Shown here piece by piece: positions 36,244-45,850 of a stretch of 64,000 nucleotides of DNA (position 1 is the stretch's first letter; each line of letters opens with the position of its first letter). A program made the position numbers and the translations under genes. Below the pieces are notes generated by a model that saw only the letters and a list, made by a program, of their open reading frames with translations, ran no database searches and was not told the DNA's origin. This DNA comes from Paenibacillus pectinilyticus (GTDB lineage Bacteria > Bacillota > Bacilli > Paenibacillales > NBRC-103111). The stretch lies in the NCBI RefSeq assembly GCF_001700435.1, contig NZ_LYPC01000016.1, positions 1 to 64,000 on the forward strand, read 5' to 3'.

Positions 36244-37995
36244 CTAAGCTCTGACATAAGCTTTAATCGTACCTATGGTTTTGCCAATGCTGCTTCCACT
36301 AGGCTTTATCACGTACGAGACGACGGAAGCCGGAACAATGAACGTTTCCGCATATCGGATAACGAAGGGTTCGAATGAGCCATCGACACTTTCAACGGTT
36401 GCCTCATCACCTTCAATGAGATTCAGCATATGAACACTGCCATTCGACTCATGCATGACCGGAACTGAGAACCAATGTCGGCGTGTCTCTATGAACTCAA
36501 GCTCATGAAGCCCTGTCCGCTCTTCCATCCATCCTTCGCCTTCCGCTACCTTTTCAATGCGTCCTACACATTCTGATGTCGTCCATTCGGTCTTCCGGTT
36601 CCACTGAATCACGTTAGCACCATGTTCCACATGAACGGGTCTAGGACGTCCGTCCAGACCTAACCGATCCCAGTCCCATAGTTTAAATGTGAAAATATAC
36701 GGTGTAGCGCTAATCTCTAGAACCATACAGCCCGATCCAGAGCAATGCACCGTCCCAGCTGGAATGAGAAAATGATCGTGTTTGGCTGCAGGATATACAT
36801 TCACGTAATCTTTGGCTGGGAAAGTTCTGTCCCCCGTCTGTGCATTACGCAAATCGGATATCATAGCAGTGGGATCAACGTCATCTTTCAGGCCTAAATA
36901 CACTTCCGCCCCCGGTGCGGCATCCAGAATATAATAGCTTTCGTCTTGTGTATACGGCATGCCGAACTGCTCACGGATATAATCAGTCGTCGGATGAACC
37001 TGCAAACTCAGGTTTTGTCCGCCAATCGTATCGAGGAAGTCGAACCGAATAGGGAACTCCGCACCAAATCGTGCATAGACCCGTTCACCCAAAAGCTTAA
37101 TCGATTCGAAAAAGACTAGATTGATGGCAGGTACCTCTACGCGCAAAGATCCGTATTGGAAATACAGACTGTTTTCTTCCGGCACTCCGTCGAACCCCCA
37201 TGCGTACGGATTATTTTGGGGAGGTAAATCAATGTTAGCCGCCAACCACGTTCCGCCCCATACACCTGGATCAAAATAAGGTACTAGCCGAAATGGTTGA
37301 CTTGCTGTTTGGGAAAGGCCGGCGAACAGGGCTTGTTTGGATAACAGTTTGGGTTCGTTCCTTACATTCGTGTCCAGATAGTAATCCATCTGATCGAACA
37401 AAGATCTCTTCAGTCGGTCCGCCATGCGCCATTCGAAGAAGTAGCCGCGCTTGTAGAGTCGAAGCGTATCCTCTTCTCTATGAACGGCTCGCCAGTTCCC
37501 AATCTCTTTCGCGCGGTAGCGAAGTTGAATTTCCCAGCGCGCTAAGTCCGCGTAGATAAGTACGTCACCTGTTGTAATAAGCGTGGCTCCAAACCCAATC
37601 ACCACAATAATACCTTCGTTCAACGCTGCTAGTTGAGTGCGGAATTCGTCCACTTTGTCTGAGTGATAAAACTCATCTATTTGGAAAGGTGCCAGATAAC
37701 CGAACACGCGGTCATCCGTCAAATAGCGCTCAACTTTGGCATCCACTTCGGCTGGCTCTAATGCCGCCTCTTCAGCTCTGATGATCATTACCGGACTTAA
37801 GGAAGCCGTCAATCCTTCGAGAATTTCATCCTGCCTAACGCCAGGGTAACATTCCACAACGACGATCGCCTTTTTCATCCTCTTTTTCGCAATCGCCGCA
37901 GTTACCGTTTCCCCGATAGCCTCATAGCCTGACCAGGATTCATGCTCCCATTTTTGAATCGTGGTAGCTGGTGCCTTGTTATAGGAAGATTTCAT
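36244..37995 (-). CDS. manA: class I mannose-6-phosphate isomerase with N-terminal P-loop-like domain
   Basis: This is 583 residues, well above the roughly 320 of simple ManA. Residues about 35-215 look like a nucleoside/uridine-kinase domain, but the P-loop is degraded (VVVECYPGVRQDEI lacks the Lys-Ser/Thr), so catalysis there is doubtful. The C-terminal half is the type I isomerase with the metal motif QVHP and the later HDHFLIPAGTVHCSG block. It interconverts mannose-6-P and fructose-6-P. The start has AAAGGAG 12 nt upstream. A set of 10-bp-phased repeats lies before the operon's second gene, likely for the DeoR regulator. Confidence 0.86.
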   Translation of the reverse strand: MKSSYNKAPATTIQKWEHESWSGYEAIGETVTAAIAKKRMKKAIVVVECYPGVRQDEILEGLTASLSPVMIIRAEEAALEPAEVDAKVERYLTDDRVFGYLAPFQIDEFYHSDKVDEFRTQLAALNEGIIVVIGFGATLITTGDVLIYADLARWEIQLRYRAKEIGNWRAVHREEDTLRLYKRGYFFEWRMADRLKRSLFDQMDYYLDTNVRNEPKLLSKQALFAGLSQTASQPFRLVPYFDPGVWGGTWLAANIDLPPQNNPYAWGFDGVPEENSLYFQYGSLRVEVPAINLVFFESIKLLGERVYARFGAEFPIRFDFLDTIGGQNLSLQVHPTTDYIREQFGMPYTQDESYYILDAAPGAEVYLGLKDDVDPTAMISDLRNAQTGDRTFPAKDYVNVYPAAKHDHFLIPAGTVHCSGSGCMVLEISATPYIFTFKLWDWDRLGLDGRPRPVHVEHGANVIQWNRKTEWTTSECVGRIEKVAEGEGWMEERTGLHELEFIETRRHWFSVPVMHESNGSVHMLNLIEGDEATVESVDGSFEPFVIRYAETFIVPASVVSYVIKPSGSSIGKTIGTIKAYVRA

Positions 37996-38034
37996 GTCAT
38001 CCCACTGCTCCTTTATATCAATTTATCATAATAT

Positions 38035-38062
38035 AACATAAATTAACACAAACGAACATAGC
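38035..38062. promoter_or_regulatory. three 10-bp-phased direct repeats (AACAYAAA) in the DeoR operon
   Basis: AACATAAA (38035), AACACAAA (38045) and AACATAGC (38055) recur at exactly 10 bp, between the DeoR gene and manA. The same AACATAAA is at 38878-38885 in front of the DeoR gene. Phased direct repeats are usual for DeoR-family operators. Confidence 0.6.
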
Positions 38063-38070
38063 GGATTATT

Positions 38071-38847
38071 CTAAATAATATGCACTTCTATGCCGCTATC
38101 TTCGATGTACTTCTTATCCTCAGCACTTATCCCCTGATCTGTGATGAAAACATCAATATCGCCAAGATGTGCTACGGTTGAAAAAAATCGTCTTCCAATC
38201 TTAGACGAATCGAGGAGCATCACGACCTTCTTTGCGGAACGGATCATTGCTTTCTTTACTTGTGTATCCAGTAGATTCGGGTCAGTAAACCCATCTTCGA
38301 CTACATACCCCAAGGCTGATAAAAACAAGGTATCCGCATGATAGCGTTCAAAAAACTCTTCTGCGACAGGTCCGACAAAGGTTCCGGATACATCCCTTAA
38401 TATGCCCCCACAGCAAATAATCGTATTTCGCTCTGATACCAACGGGCGAAAACGGCTCAACGTTTCCATTCCGTTAGTAAGAAGCGTCAACTGGTCGTAG
38501 CCCTCTAGAAGCTCCGCCATCCGGGAAACTGTCGTCCCGTTTTCCAAAATTAGAACGTCCCCATCTCGCACAAATCGTTCACTGGCATACGCAGCCAAAC
38601 GATCCTTCACATCCTGATTACTGGCCTGCTTAGCAGCCAAATCCGGTTCTTCTTCACCGCCGAGAACATCTCGAAACACAACTCCCCCATGTGAACGCGT
38701 AACATGCTTTTCCTTCTCAAGCATGTTCAAATCACGACGAATTGTCATTTCCGATACACCAAAATGATCACTCAGCTCTTTCATCGTGGCAGCACCATGT
38801 TCCGATATGTAATGTAATAGCGCTTGTTTCCTTTGTAACGGTAACAT
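38071..38847 (-). CDS. DeoR-family transcriptional regulator
   Basis: This is 258 residues. The N-terminal HTH is RKQALLHYISEHGAATMKELSDHFGVSEMTIRRDLNMLEKE. The C-terminal DeoRC sugar-phosphate-sensing domain follows (GDVLILENGTTVSRMAELL, LTNGMETLSRF). The ATG at 38847 has GGGGG at 8 nt; the in-frame codon at 38892 has none. It is first in a three-gene operon with manA and the ROK kinase and very likely represses it until a phosphorylated sugar binds. Confidence 0.9.
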   Translation of the reverse strand: MLPLQRKQALLHYISEHGAATMKELSDHFGVSEMTIRRDLNMLEKEKHVTRSHGGVVFRDVLGGEEEPDLAAKQASNQDVKDRLAAYASERFVRDGDVLILENGTTVSRMAELLEGYDQLTLLTNGMETLSRFRPLVSERNTIICCGGILRDVSGTFVGPVAEEFFERYHADTLFLSALGYVVEDGFTDPNLLDTQVKKAMIRSAKKVVMLLDSSKIGRRFFSTVAHLGDIDVFITDQGISAEDKKYIEDSGIEVHII

Positions 38848-38877
38848 AATTGCACCCCCTGCATTTTCACTTATTTT

Positions 38878-38895
38878 AACATAAATGATCAAAAA
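38878..38895. promoter_or_regulatory. candidate DeoR operator at its own promoter
   Basis: AACATAAA (38878-38885) is followed 10 bp later by ATCAAAAA (38888-38895). It matches the elements before manA and lies about 30 nt before the DeoR start codon. Confidence 0.5.
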
Positions 38896-38992
38896 TATTC
38901 ACGTATCTGGTAATAAGGTATGTTAACTATCGATAATTATGGTGTAGACTTTGCTAAAAACTACGTTTTAAAGTGAAAAAAAGCCAGCAAAC

Positions 38993-39023
38993 ACAAAAGC
39001 GTTCACCCAAGTGAGTGAACGTC
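38993..39023 (-). terminator. terminator of the oxalate-decarboxylase-like gene
   Basis: On the minus strand ACGTTCACTC, ACTT, GGGTGAACGCTTTTG. It shares the GCGTTCACCCAA/GTGAACG core with the hairpin at 49985-50010. Confidence 0.7.
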
Positions 39024-39053
39024 AAGAAGAACTCATCATTTTTTTAAAAGTCT

Positions 39054-40247
39054 TTACTTATCAGATCTTGGGTAGTACGTAAATCCCGGATTTTTCACAA
39101 TAAATTGTTTTTCCTTTTTCAATGCATTCATGAACTCTGGTCCTACATGTAAGTTCTTTTCTACGATTTCCTTAGGTGTGAGCGCCATCCACTGATTTAG
39201 TGAAACATCTTCAAAACGGTCACTCTTAAACATCTCCAAAGCCCACACGCTTTGAGTACCTGTGTTTTGAATGTAGTGTCCGAAAGCACGCGGTACATAC
39301 CCCACATCCCCTGCACGATAATCGAAAGTACGAGCCGTACCATTAGGTGCCATAACCGTCATGCGTGCAGTACCAGAGATGTAATATTGCCATTCATCCG
39401 CGTTTGGATGCCAGTGCATTTCTCTCATGGCACCTGGTTTGATTTCAAGTAACGCTGCGGATATTTGAGTGGAAATAGGAAAGTTGGTTGAATCTACGAT
39501 ACGCACCATACTCCCGCCTGGAGTTACAATCGGCTCTTGTGCCAGTAGTCGATGTTTGAACGGTAATGGTATCGTACCTTGAGGGTCTGCCACCTGTTGA
39601 CTTTCTATGGGACCAGGAACATCGGATTGAAAAATGTACACCTGATGGTTCGGGATGTTGTCAAACGCGCTTTGTGGAACACCAAAATTCGCCGAAAGTA
39701 CTTCCTTTGGTGTATGAGCGAAGAAATCGGTGATAGCTAATGTATTAAGGTCAGAGAAGTTGCCATCAGGAAAAACAAGCAAAAACTCAGTTCCTTCCTC
39801 AAGACCTTGAAGAGAATGTGGAATTCCCGGAGGGAAGTACCAAAGGTCGCCCACGCCTATGTCAGCAATGAAGTTTCTTCCATTTTGATCGACAGACGTA
39901 ATGCGCGTTTTCCCCACAAGTACGATCGCCCATTCCGCTTGTTGATGCCAATGCATCTCGCGAACACCACCAGGAGTCAGAGCCATATTCACTCCAGCAA
40001 CCTCGGTCGCAATTGGAAGCTGTCTAACGGTTACTTCCCGTGACCAACCACCGTGATTTAACTGCATATTCGTATCGGAGAAAGAGAATTTTAGGTTAGG
40101 GAGCGATCCGGCATCGGTCGCAGGTGAAACTAGCATATCAGGGTTCTCAAGATCTCGCATGATGTCCCGAGGACCTAAGTCCCACCAACCAGCACCATCA
40201 ATTCTTATCGGTTGTGGTATATGGCCATTCCGTTTTTCGATTTCCAA
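39054..40247 (-). CDS. oxdC: bicupin, oxalate decarboxylase family (altered lid loop)
   Basis: About 397 residues from the TTG at 40247, which has GAGAGGTG 8 nt upstream. An ATG at 40274 has AAGGA touching it and is less likely. Two manganese cupins: MHWHQQAEW plus GIPHSLQG in the first, [10 protein letters not shown] plus FGHYIQN in the second, and RE before each HWH. The reference OxdC lid SENST, whose Glu drives decarboxylation, corresponds here to SDLNT, so Glu becomes Asp. Lid variants shift OxdC from decarboxylase towards oxidase, so the reaction (oxalate to formate plus CO2, or to CO2 plus H2O2) is uncertain. No signal peptide. It is followed by an efficient hairpin and stands alone. 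Confidence 0.86.
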   Translation of the reverse strand: MEIEKRNGHIPQPIRIDGAGWWDLGPRDIMRDLENPDMLVSPATDAGSLPNLKFSFSDTNMQLNHGGWSREVTVRQLPIATEVAGVNMALTPGGVREMHWHQQAEWAIVLVGKTRITSVDQNGRNFIADIGVGDLWYFPPGIPHSLQGLEEGTEFLLVFPDGNFSDLNTLAITDFFAHTPKEVLSANFGVPQSAFDNIPNHQVYIFQSDVPGPIESQQVADPQGTIPLPFKHRLLAQEPIVTPGGSMVRIVDSTNFPISTQISAALLEIKPGAMREMHWHPNADEWQYYISGTARMTVMAPNGTARTFDYRAGDVGYVPRAFGHYIQNTGTQSVWALEMFKSDRFEDVSLNQWMALTPKEIVEKNLHVGPEFMNALKKEKQFIVKNPGFTYYPRSDK

Positions 40248-40465
40248 TTGTTTTACACCTCTCGTTCTATTCATTCCTTAATCATCACTGGGTGAATGCC
40301 TACTATAAGTTATGAATTGAACCCGGAATTGGAAACATGTCCACTTTTATTGTAACGACTCGCTCCTCCTGAAGCACTCAATTCGATTCATACGCCCAAT
40401 CCATCACTAAGTAACAAACATACTTTATTCAGTAATGACTAATCACTTGAGGGGAATGAGTAAAC

Positions 40466-40576
40466 ATGGGAGCAGTAGGTTATGGTGGAAGTTGTGCAGG
40501 TTACGGTAACAACGCAGCAGCAATCTTAGTTCTTTTTATTCTTTTGGTTATCATCACATCCGCTTTTGTAATATAG
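40466..40576 (+). CDS. YjcZ-family sporulation micro-protein
   Basis: This is 36 residues: a Gly/Tyr-rich head with one Cys (GYGGSCAGYG) and a hydrophobic helix (AAAILVLFILLVIITSAFVI). This is the family pattern of YjcZ/SscA-like small proteins associated with spores. AGGGG lies 11 nt before the ATG. It is too short for normal length cut-offs. A terminator follows at once. Confidence 0.85.
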   Translation: MGAVGYGGSCAGYGNNAAAILVLFILLVIITSAFVI

Positions 40577-40603
40577 TTCCTTCATTTAACACAAAGAAAC
40601 AAG

Positions 40604-40640
40604 AAAAACGGCCGCGAAATAAAATTCGCGCCGTTTTTTT
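40604..40640. terminator. bidirectional terminator after the YjcZ gene
   Basis: AACGGCCGCGAA (40607-40618) pairs with TTCGCGCCGTT (40625-40635) with one bulged base, flanked by A and T runs. It serves the convergent gene too. Confidence 0.85.
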
Positions 40641-40658
40641 CGCTGCAGTCCTCTTATT

Positions 40659-40943
40659 TTACCACCAGAATCCTGGACCACCGAAGCCGAATCCGCCGCC
40701 AAACGGAAAGCCTCCAAAACCACCGAATGCAAAAGGTTCCGTGCCGATTGCTAAGAGATCAAACAATACTAATGGGATAATCGCTTTAACCTGTACTTTC
40801 TTATCTGATTGAGGAGCTACAATTAATTTGTTCCCACTGATTCTGACCAATTTGCCTGATACGATTGTTCCATCTTTTTTCAGTGCCATAATTTGTTTAC
40901 CGACCATTTTACGAACGTCATTTTTCTGAATTTGGGATGTCAC
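40659..40943 (-). CDS. small protein with Sm-like core and Gly/Phe-rich tail
   Basis: About 94 residues. The first 60 look like a small beta-barrel (VGKQIMALKKDGTIVSGKLVRISGNKLIVAP). The rest is Gly/Phe-rich (AFGGFGGFPFGGGFGFGGPGFWW). AAGGAGG sits 9 nt before the GTG at 40943; an in-frame ATG at 40949 is almost touching it. It lies opposite a YjcZ gene. The Gly/Phe tail is reminiscent of spore-coat proteins. The family is unknown to me. Confidence 0.7.
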   Translation of the reverse strand: MTSQIQKNDVRKMVGKQIMALKKDGTIVSGKLVRISGNKLIVAPQSDKKVQVKAIIPLVLFDLLAIGTEPFAFGGFGGFPFGGGFGFGGPGFWW

Positions 40944-41064
40944 GAGCATTCACCTCCTTCTGCCACCAGAGATACATTGCTTTACAATGTACTCTTATTT
41001 AGGTAACAGCGATTGGATACATGTCCACCCAGACGTAAAAACAGTCATCTACCTACATAAATGC

Positions 41065-41889
41065 TTATTTGGAATACAGTAATGGGAAAAACTCATTATC
41101 GAACTTCTGTCCAAATTGCGGACGTGGCCCGAGCAATCGAACATTATCATGCCGTGCTCTCCCCTCTTTGTAAGAGGTATCTCCAGGCATTAGATGAGCA
41201 ACAATCGATAACCGAGGCTGATCTGTGAAATTCGTTGACGACCCATGGAAGGTTAGCGCATGGTGGAAGCTCGCTTGTCCCGCTTTTAAGATACAAGGCT
41301 CCTCAATCCAATCCCGCGTTGCAAAACGCTGCTTCAGCTTCGTCATATCCTGTTCGAAGAAAGTATCACTTCCCTCGACAGCCCCCCACTTATGTGAACC
41401 CAAGATCGTCATCATGCCGCCATTAGTCAGATCGGTGTCCTGCAGAGCAATCCAGACGGTTACCATATTCGTCGTGCTGCTTGCTCGCCAATAACCGTAA
41501 TCTTGATGCCAGCCTACATTCCCAGCTGTTGTTTCTTGCCCTGAAGTACCCGGCTTGTAAATCACTTGATCATGCCATAGGCGAATCTTGTCTTCGTTCA
41601 GTAGCTTCGCAGCCATTTCTCCTAAATTTGGATCCGTGACGACACTACGAACTTCATCGTTAATCCACCATCCATTATCGAATTTCCGCAGCGCATGTGG
41701 ATTCTCCGAAAGTTTGAACGCATGCAGAGGCATGCCAGCTCCATCATAATCTTTCTTCCATATGCGCTCATGCGCGCCGCGAAGACGCTCGATCGTCTCG
41801 TCATCCAGTAATTTCGGGCTGATCCAGTAACCGTCTTGATCAAACTTCTCTTTATCCGTTGCCGTAATGTTATAAGAAATAACTCCCAT
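41065..41889 (-). CDS. PhyH-family Fe(II)/2-oxoglutarate dioxygenase
   Basis: About 274 residues. The iron triad is visible: His and Asp in GWHQDYGYWR and a distal His in FHHALTFHGSSTN. A downstream Arg (DQPRLS) is suited to 2-oxoglutarate. It follows the PhyH (phytanoyl-CoA dioxygenase) pattern. It hydroxylates an unknown substrate. The ATG at 41889 is preceded by GAGGTG; a GTG at 41898 is inside that site. It is divergent from an AraC regulator, which probably controls it. Confidence 0.88.
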   Translation of the reverse strand: MGVISYNITATDKEKFDQDGYWISPKLLDDETIERLRGAHERIWKKDYDGAGMPLHAFKLSENPHALRKFDNGWWINDEVRSVVTDPNLGEMAAKLLNEDKIRLWHDQVIYKPGTSGQETTAGNVGWHQDYGYWRASSTTNMVTVWIALQDTDLTNGGMMTILGSHKWGAVEGSDTFFEQDMTKLKQRFATRDWIEEPCILKAGQASFHHALTFHGSSTNFTDQPRLSIVAHLMPGDTSYKEGRARHDNVRLLGPRPQFGQKFDNEFFPLLYSK

Positions 41890-42027
41890 GATGGACACCT
41901 CATCTTTTCTTGATCATAGTGGCTTACTCCCTATATTGTAGACCACAAGATGAGCATTGACTTCCCAAAACCTATCAAATAGGATTAGAAACATATGAGA
42001 CCATTAGAAACGCAAAGGACCGTGAAT

Positions 42028-42891
42028 ATGGTAAAAATAAAGACAGAATCCGCACGTTGGGTGTATGAATTTCCAGCGTCAGCTCAGCTATCTCATCTAC
42101 CTGAATTCATTATGCTGGGCTACGACCACTTTCAGGAAGCCTCTCCGCTCATCACCCATCTCCATGAACGCTCCTACGAATTTGTATTCGTGGACAGTGG
42201 GAAGGTCACTTGGGAGGTTGATGATCAATTGTTCACTTCCCACACCGGACAAATCTTCCATACCCAGCCTGGTGAATGGCATCGTGCTCGTCTTAATTTC
42301 ATCGAGCCCTGCAGAATTTGGTGGATGATTATATCGGATCCTTCCGAGCATGCCGGCTGGCTCAATTTACAGGATGAAGATCGTATGGAAATTCATCATC
42401 ACTTACAGCAACTACCAAGGATCTTATCCATCGATAGTCGTGTTCGTGAAACTTTCACCAAACTACGAGGCACCATTGAACATCACGAGCCACTCGCCGC
42501 CTGCCGAGTTCGTCATTACGTACTCGATATTATTCTGCAAATGTTAAGCCCGTCCTCTAACCGTCCAATCTCATTTGATTTCCAGAAGGCCATGATGACA
42601 CTAACCGAAGCCATTCGAGCAGCACCAGAAAAGAGATGGACGAATAAAGACCTCGCTGACCAAGTCAGCGTAAGTGAATCCCATTTCTACCGATTGTTCC
42701 ATCTTATGAATGGACAATCACCTGCTAATTACATAGATCGTCTACGGATTGAACTTGCCTGTCAGATACTTCTTCAGAAAGACGTCACCGTCACCACAGT
42801 TGCCATGGATCTAGGTTATAAGACCAGCCAGCATTTTGCCACCGTATTCAAAAAGTATATGGGGCTGACACCCTCGCAATGGCGAAAGTGA
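42028..42891 (+). CDS. AraC-family transcriptional regulator
   Basis: This is 287 residues. An N-terminal cupin-like domain (HLHERSYEFVFVDSGKVTWEV, FHTQPGEWH) is followed by two HTH motifs (WTNKDLADQVSVSESHFYRLFHLMNGQSPANYIDRLRIELACQILLQKDVTVTTVAMDLGYKTSQHFATVFKKYMGLTPSQWRK). AAAGGA is 8 nt before the ATG at 42028; an earlier in-frame ATG at 41995 has a weaker site. It is divergent from the PhyH gene and probably regulates it. Confidence 0.87.
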   Translation: MVKIKTESARWVYEFPASAQLSHLPEFIMLGYDHFQEASPLITHLHERSYEFVFVDSGKVTWEVDDQLFTSHTGQIFHTQPGEWHRARLNFIEPCRIWWMIISDPSEHAGWLNLQDEDRMEIHHHLQQLPRILSIDSRVRETFTKLRGTIEHHEPLAACRVRHYVLDIILQMLSPSSNRPISFDFQKAMMTLTEAIRAAPEKRWTNKDLADQVSVSESHFYRLFHLMNGQSPANYIDRLRIELACQILLQKDVTVTTVAMDLGYKTSQHFATVFKKYMGLTPSQWRK

Positions 42892-42953
42892 TTTCAGTTT
42901 AATAAACACACCAAAAAAGCAGTTCGTAAATAAACTAAGCTGCCCTTTAGCGG

Positions 42954-42990
42954 AGAAGGCTACCGATCCATTGCTATCGGTAGCCTTCTT
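42954..42990. terminator. stem-loop between convergent AraC and MCP genes
   Basis: GAAGGCTACCGAT (42955-42967) pairs perfectly with ATCGGTAGCCTTC (42976-42988). There is no strong T run, so it may be a weaker bidirectional terminator. Confidence 0.6.
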
Positions 42991-43083
42991 CAGCTGTTTA
43001 TTGAGCTATAGCGCCCCATTTGTTCAATCGATACGTATCGTATTCTTTACGTACGATCGTACAAATAGGCGTTTCTCCCTTGT

Positions 43084-44772
43084 CTAGACTTGAAACCTAC
43101 TGATCAAACCTTGCATCTGCTCAGCCATGGCGGTCAGTTGCGTAGCGGAAGAAGTGATATCCTCCATTGCGGCAAGCTGCTCTTCGGTTGAGGCGGAAGC
43201 TTCCTGCGCAGAGGCTGCAATGGTGCCTGTAGCATGGGCGCTGACCAGCATTGCCTCTACCATTTGCTCCGCGCCGGCGGCAATGTGTAGTACTGCAGCA
43301 GAAACGCCTTCGATTTGCATCTTGGCATCTTGGATCGAACTTTCAATCTGCTGAAAGGATTGACCGGCAGTGGCGACAACCTGAAGTCCTTGTGTGACCT
43401 CAAGACAAGTATTCTCCATCGCTTGGACAGCTTGAGCGGTCTCAGTCTGAATCAAGTTTATCAAATCGGTAATTTGCATTGCGGACAGGGCACTTTGCTC
43501 CGCCAATTTGCGAACCTCTGTCGCGACAACTGCAAAGCCTCTTCCTTGCTCGCCAGCTTTAGCTGCTTCAATTGCCGCATTCAGCGCTAAAAGGTTAGTC
43601 TGCGAGGAAATGCCGGCAATTTCCTTCACGATGTCCTCAATTTGGAGTGAGCGATGACTCAGCCCTTTAACGACATCACCTAATTCACGGACATTTTGAT
43701 CAATCGCCTGCATTTGCCGGCTGGCCGTAGCAATTGCTTGTTCGCCGTCTGCAGCTTTGACTGCGGTCGTTGTCGCTGTACTAGAGGTGCCTTGTGCATT
43801 CGATGCAATCTGCTTTACATGGGAAGCCATCTCTGTCACCGTCAACTTGGTTTCATCAGCGCTTTGTACTTCTCTCTCCGTGTGGATAGCAATTTCTTGC
43901 ATGGTGGCAGCGATTTGCTCTGAAGCGGAGCACGTCTGCTCGGAACTAGCAAGAAGCTCCTCAGCCGAAGCTGCTACTTGCTCGGACGTTCCACGAACTT
44001 GCTGAATGATGTGACGAAGATTTTCGGTCATATTGTTGACCGCATGGAGCAACCGTCCGATCTCATCATTGGTTTTTACAGTAAGTGGCTTCCCGGTCAA
44101 ATCGCCTTCGGCAACTGCCGCCATTCTGCCAGCTATATGCTTGATCGGCCCTACGATTTGCTGAGCAATGAAAAGAGCTAGGAATCCCCCAACGATAATT
44201 GCCACAGCTGATAGGATGACGATACTGAGCACGAGCTGATTTCCATTTTGCAACAGATGCTCCCCGGATACTTGGATCTCACTTTCCCTTGAAAATGCCA
44301 ATTTATTAAAACCTTCATCAATTTCACGCCCTGTGACGGTGACTTCATTCTGCAGAATCTTTAAGGCAAGCTCCTTGTTGCCGCTATCGTAGGCAGGAAA
44401 TAGCGTTCCTTCAACGAGCTCGCGCCATTTGATACTTTTATTCACCAGGTCGTGGGCCTCTTGGGAGGTGCTCGTAGCCAACAGCTTTTCCTGGAATTTT
44501 TTGCTTTCCTCGGTAGTTTCAATGAAACGTTTCTTATAATCTGGATCGCCAAAAAGAACATATCCCCGGATCAAAGCAATCCGCTTTTGGATATTCCCAC
44601 TAAGCTTCTCATCGGCTAAAAGCAGCGTGACATCGTGGGACATGATTACGCTTACACTTCGATTAAATGAGGAGACCTTGGAATAACTAAAAACCGCCAT
44701 AACAACCATTAACAATATAACAACTGAAAATCCGAGCAATATTTTGATTCTTAAGCTCTTGATGGTGTTCAT
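43084..44772 (-). CDS. methyl-accepting chemotaxis protein
   Basis: This is 562 residues. TM1 is at about 8-30. A four-helix-bundle sensor (4HB_MCP, about 32-185) with the AIRGYVL-like helix [21 protein letters not shown] follows. TM2 is at about 188-210, then HAMP. The signalling domain has the hairpin tip [46 protein letters not shown] is 6 nt before the ATG at 44772. Pairs with CheW/CheA elsewhere. No ligand can be deduced. Confidence 0.93.
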   Translation of the reverse strand: MNTIKSLRIKILLGFSVVILLMVVMAVFSYSKVSSFNRSVSVIMSHDVTLLLADEKLSGNIQKRIALIRGYVLFGDPDYKKRFIETTEESKKFQEKLLATSTSQEAHDLVNKSIKWRELVEGTLFPAYDSGNKELALKILQNEVTVTGREIDEGFNKLAFSRESEIQVSGEHLLQNGNQLVLSIVILSAVAIIVGGFLALFIAQQIVGPIKHIAGRMAAVAEGDLTGKPLTVKTNDEIGRLLHAVNNMTENLRHIIQQVRGTSEQVAASAEELLASSEQTCSASEQIAATMQEIAIHTEREVQSADETKLTVTEMASHVKQIASNAQGTSSTATTTAVKAADGEQAIATASRQMQAIDQNVRELGDVVKGLSHRSLQIEDIVKEIAGISSQTNLLALNAAIEAAKAGEQGRGFAVVATEVRKLAEQSALSAMQITDLINLIQTETAQAVQAMENTCLEVTQGLQVVATAGQSFQQIESSIQDAKMQIEGVSAAVLHIAAGAEQMVEAMLVSAHATGTIAASAQEASASTEEQLAAMEDITSSATQLTAMAEQMQGLISRFQV

Positions 44773-45027
44773 GTCTCTCCCCAATCCATTTTGACGTATA
44801 TATACAACAAAACTATTATGGTAGAAAATCTCTCAATATGCAATGAAAATCCTTAACAGGTATTCTGTATGAATAAAGTATAAGACTGGAAGAAGACATG
44901 AATAATGCATCCATTCAACTAACGTTCACAGTTAGTTCAAGGAGATAACTGACTACTTCTTATAGCACAAAACAAAAATACACCCAACTGGGTGCATTTT
45001 GCGTTGTTTGCTTATCGTTGGTTGTGA
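44773..45027. other. intergenic region with M55 terminator
   Basis: 255 bp holding the MCP promoter region on one side and the terminator of the M55 operon at 44976-45000 on the other. No further gene was seen. Confidence 0.5.
44976..45000 (-). terminator. terminator of the rhodanese-M55 run
   Basis: AAAATACACCC, AACT, GGGTGCATTTT with flanking T runs on both strands. Confidence 0.8.
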
Positions 45028-45846
45028 TTAGAAAAAACGAGCTGTATTCGCCAACGTTGCCATAATCTCCATGGTACGGTAGTACGTCCTAGCGTCATCG
45101 GCTTTGTATTCCACGATGGTGCTGTTCGGAATTCTGCGCACTCCCGAAACACTAGAAGCGAGTTCAGCCTGACCGCTGTGGAAGAATTCGATTCGCACTT
45201 CTACTGGGAAATTAATAGGAAAAGGCACAAGATCGTTTATTCTTTCCATCGCTTCTTTGGTTTTGGCTGAAAGCAATATACCGCTTTGTTCCATCGACAA
45301 ACAGATCGCCGAAGTTCTAGATAGTGCATGCTTGACTATGCCGGTTACAGCTTGGGGAGCAATGAGCTTCGTCTCTTCCGAGGCATGGTCGTCTCCGGTT
45401 ACTAAGGCTAACGGAACGCCTAGCAGACCCGCATAAATGGCATTAAACCCAATCTCCCCAACTTCCATTCCGTTGACTGTCATATTTTTAAACCAATAAG
45501 AGTGACTTAACACGCCTGGCATCCCATGACGGGCATGATACCCTACGAATAAGACGGCCGAGAAATCGGAAGTCAACCCGGACATCATATAATGATCCCT
45601 AGGAAAACCGGCTACTAGCGTTGCGGAAGGATGCAATCGATCCAAGCGAAGGTTGTTTCCCGAGGCGTGACTATCTGCTACTACGATCTCTGTTGCCCCG
45701 CTTTCGATCGCTGCTTCAATCACCGCGTTTACATCATGTTCCATGAGTCTGCGTCCGTATTCGTAATTCGGTTCATTCGGCTGTAAAAAATCGGGATTCG
45801 TAACCCCCGAAATGCCTTCCATATCGGCGGAAATATAGATTTTCAT
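45028..45846 (-). CDS. M55-family D-aminopeptidase (DppA-like)
   Basis: This is 272 residues. DppA metal and catalytic residues are in register: Asp8 and Glu10 in SADMEG, His60 in DSHASGNN, His104 in GYHARHG, a His115 and Glu131 in VGEIG. It forms a decameric zinc peptidase acting on D-Ala-containing dipeptides. It lies 4 nt after the rhodanese gene with only a weak ribosome site, so translation is coupled to it. Confidence 0.9.
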   Translation of the reverse strand: MKIYISADMEGISGVTNPDFLQPNEPNYEYGRRLMEHDVNAVIEAAIESGATEIVVADSHASGNNLRLDRLHPSATLVAGFPRDHYMMSGLTSDFSAVLFVGYHARHGMPGVLSHSYWFKNMTVNGMEVGEIGFNAIYAGLLGVPLALVTGDDHASEETKLIAPQAVTGIVKHALSRTSAICLSMEQSGILLSAKTKEAMERINDLVPFPINFPVEVRIEFFHSGQAELASSVSGVRRIPNSTIVEYKADDARTYYRTMEIMATLANTARFF

Positions 45847-45850
45847 CGCC

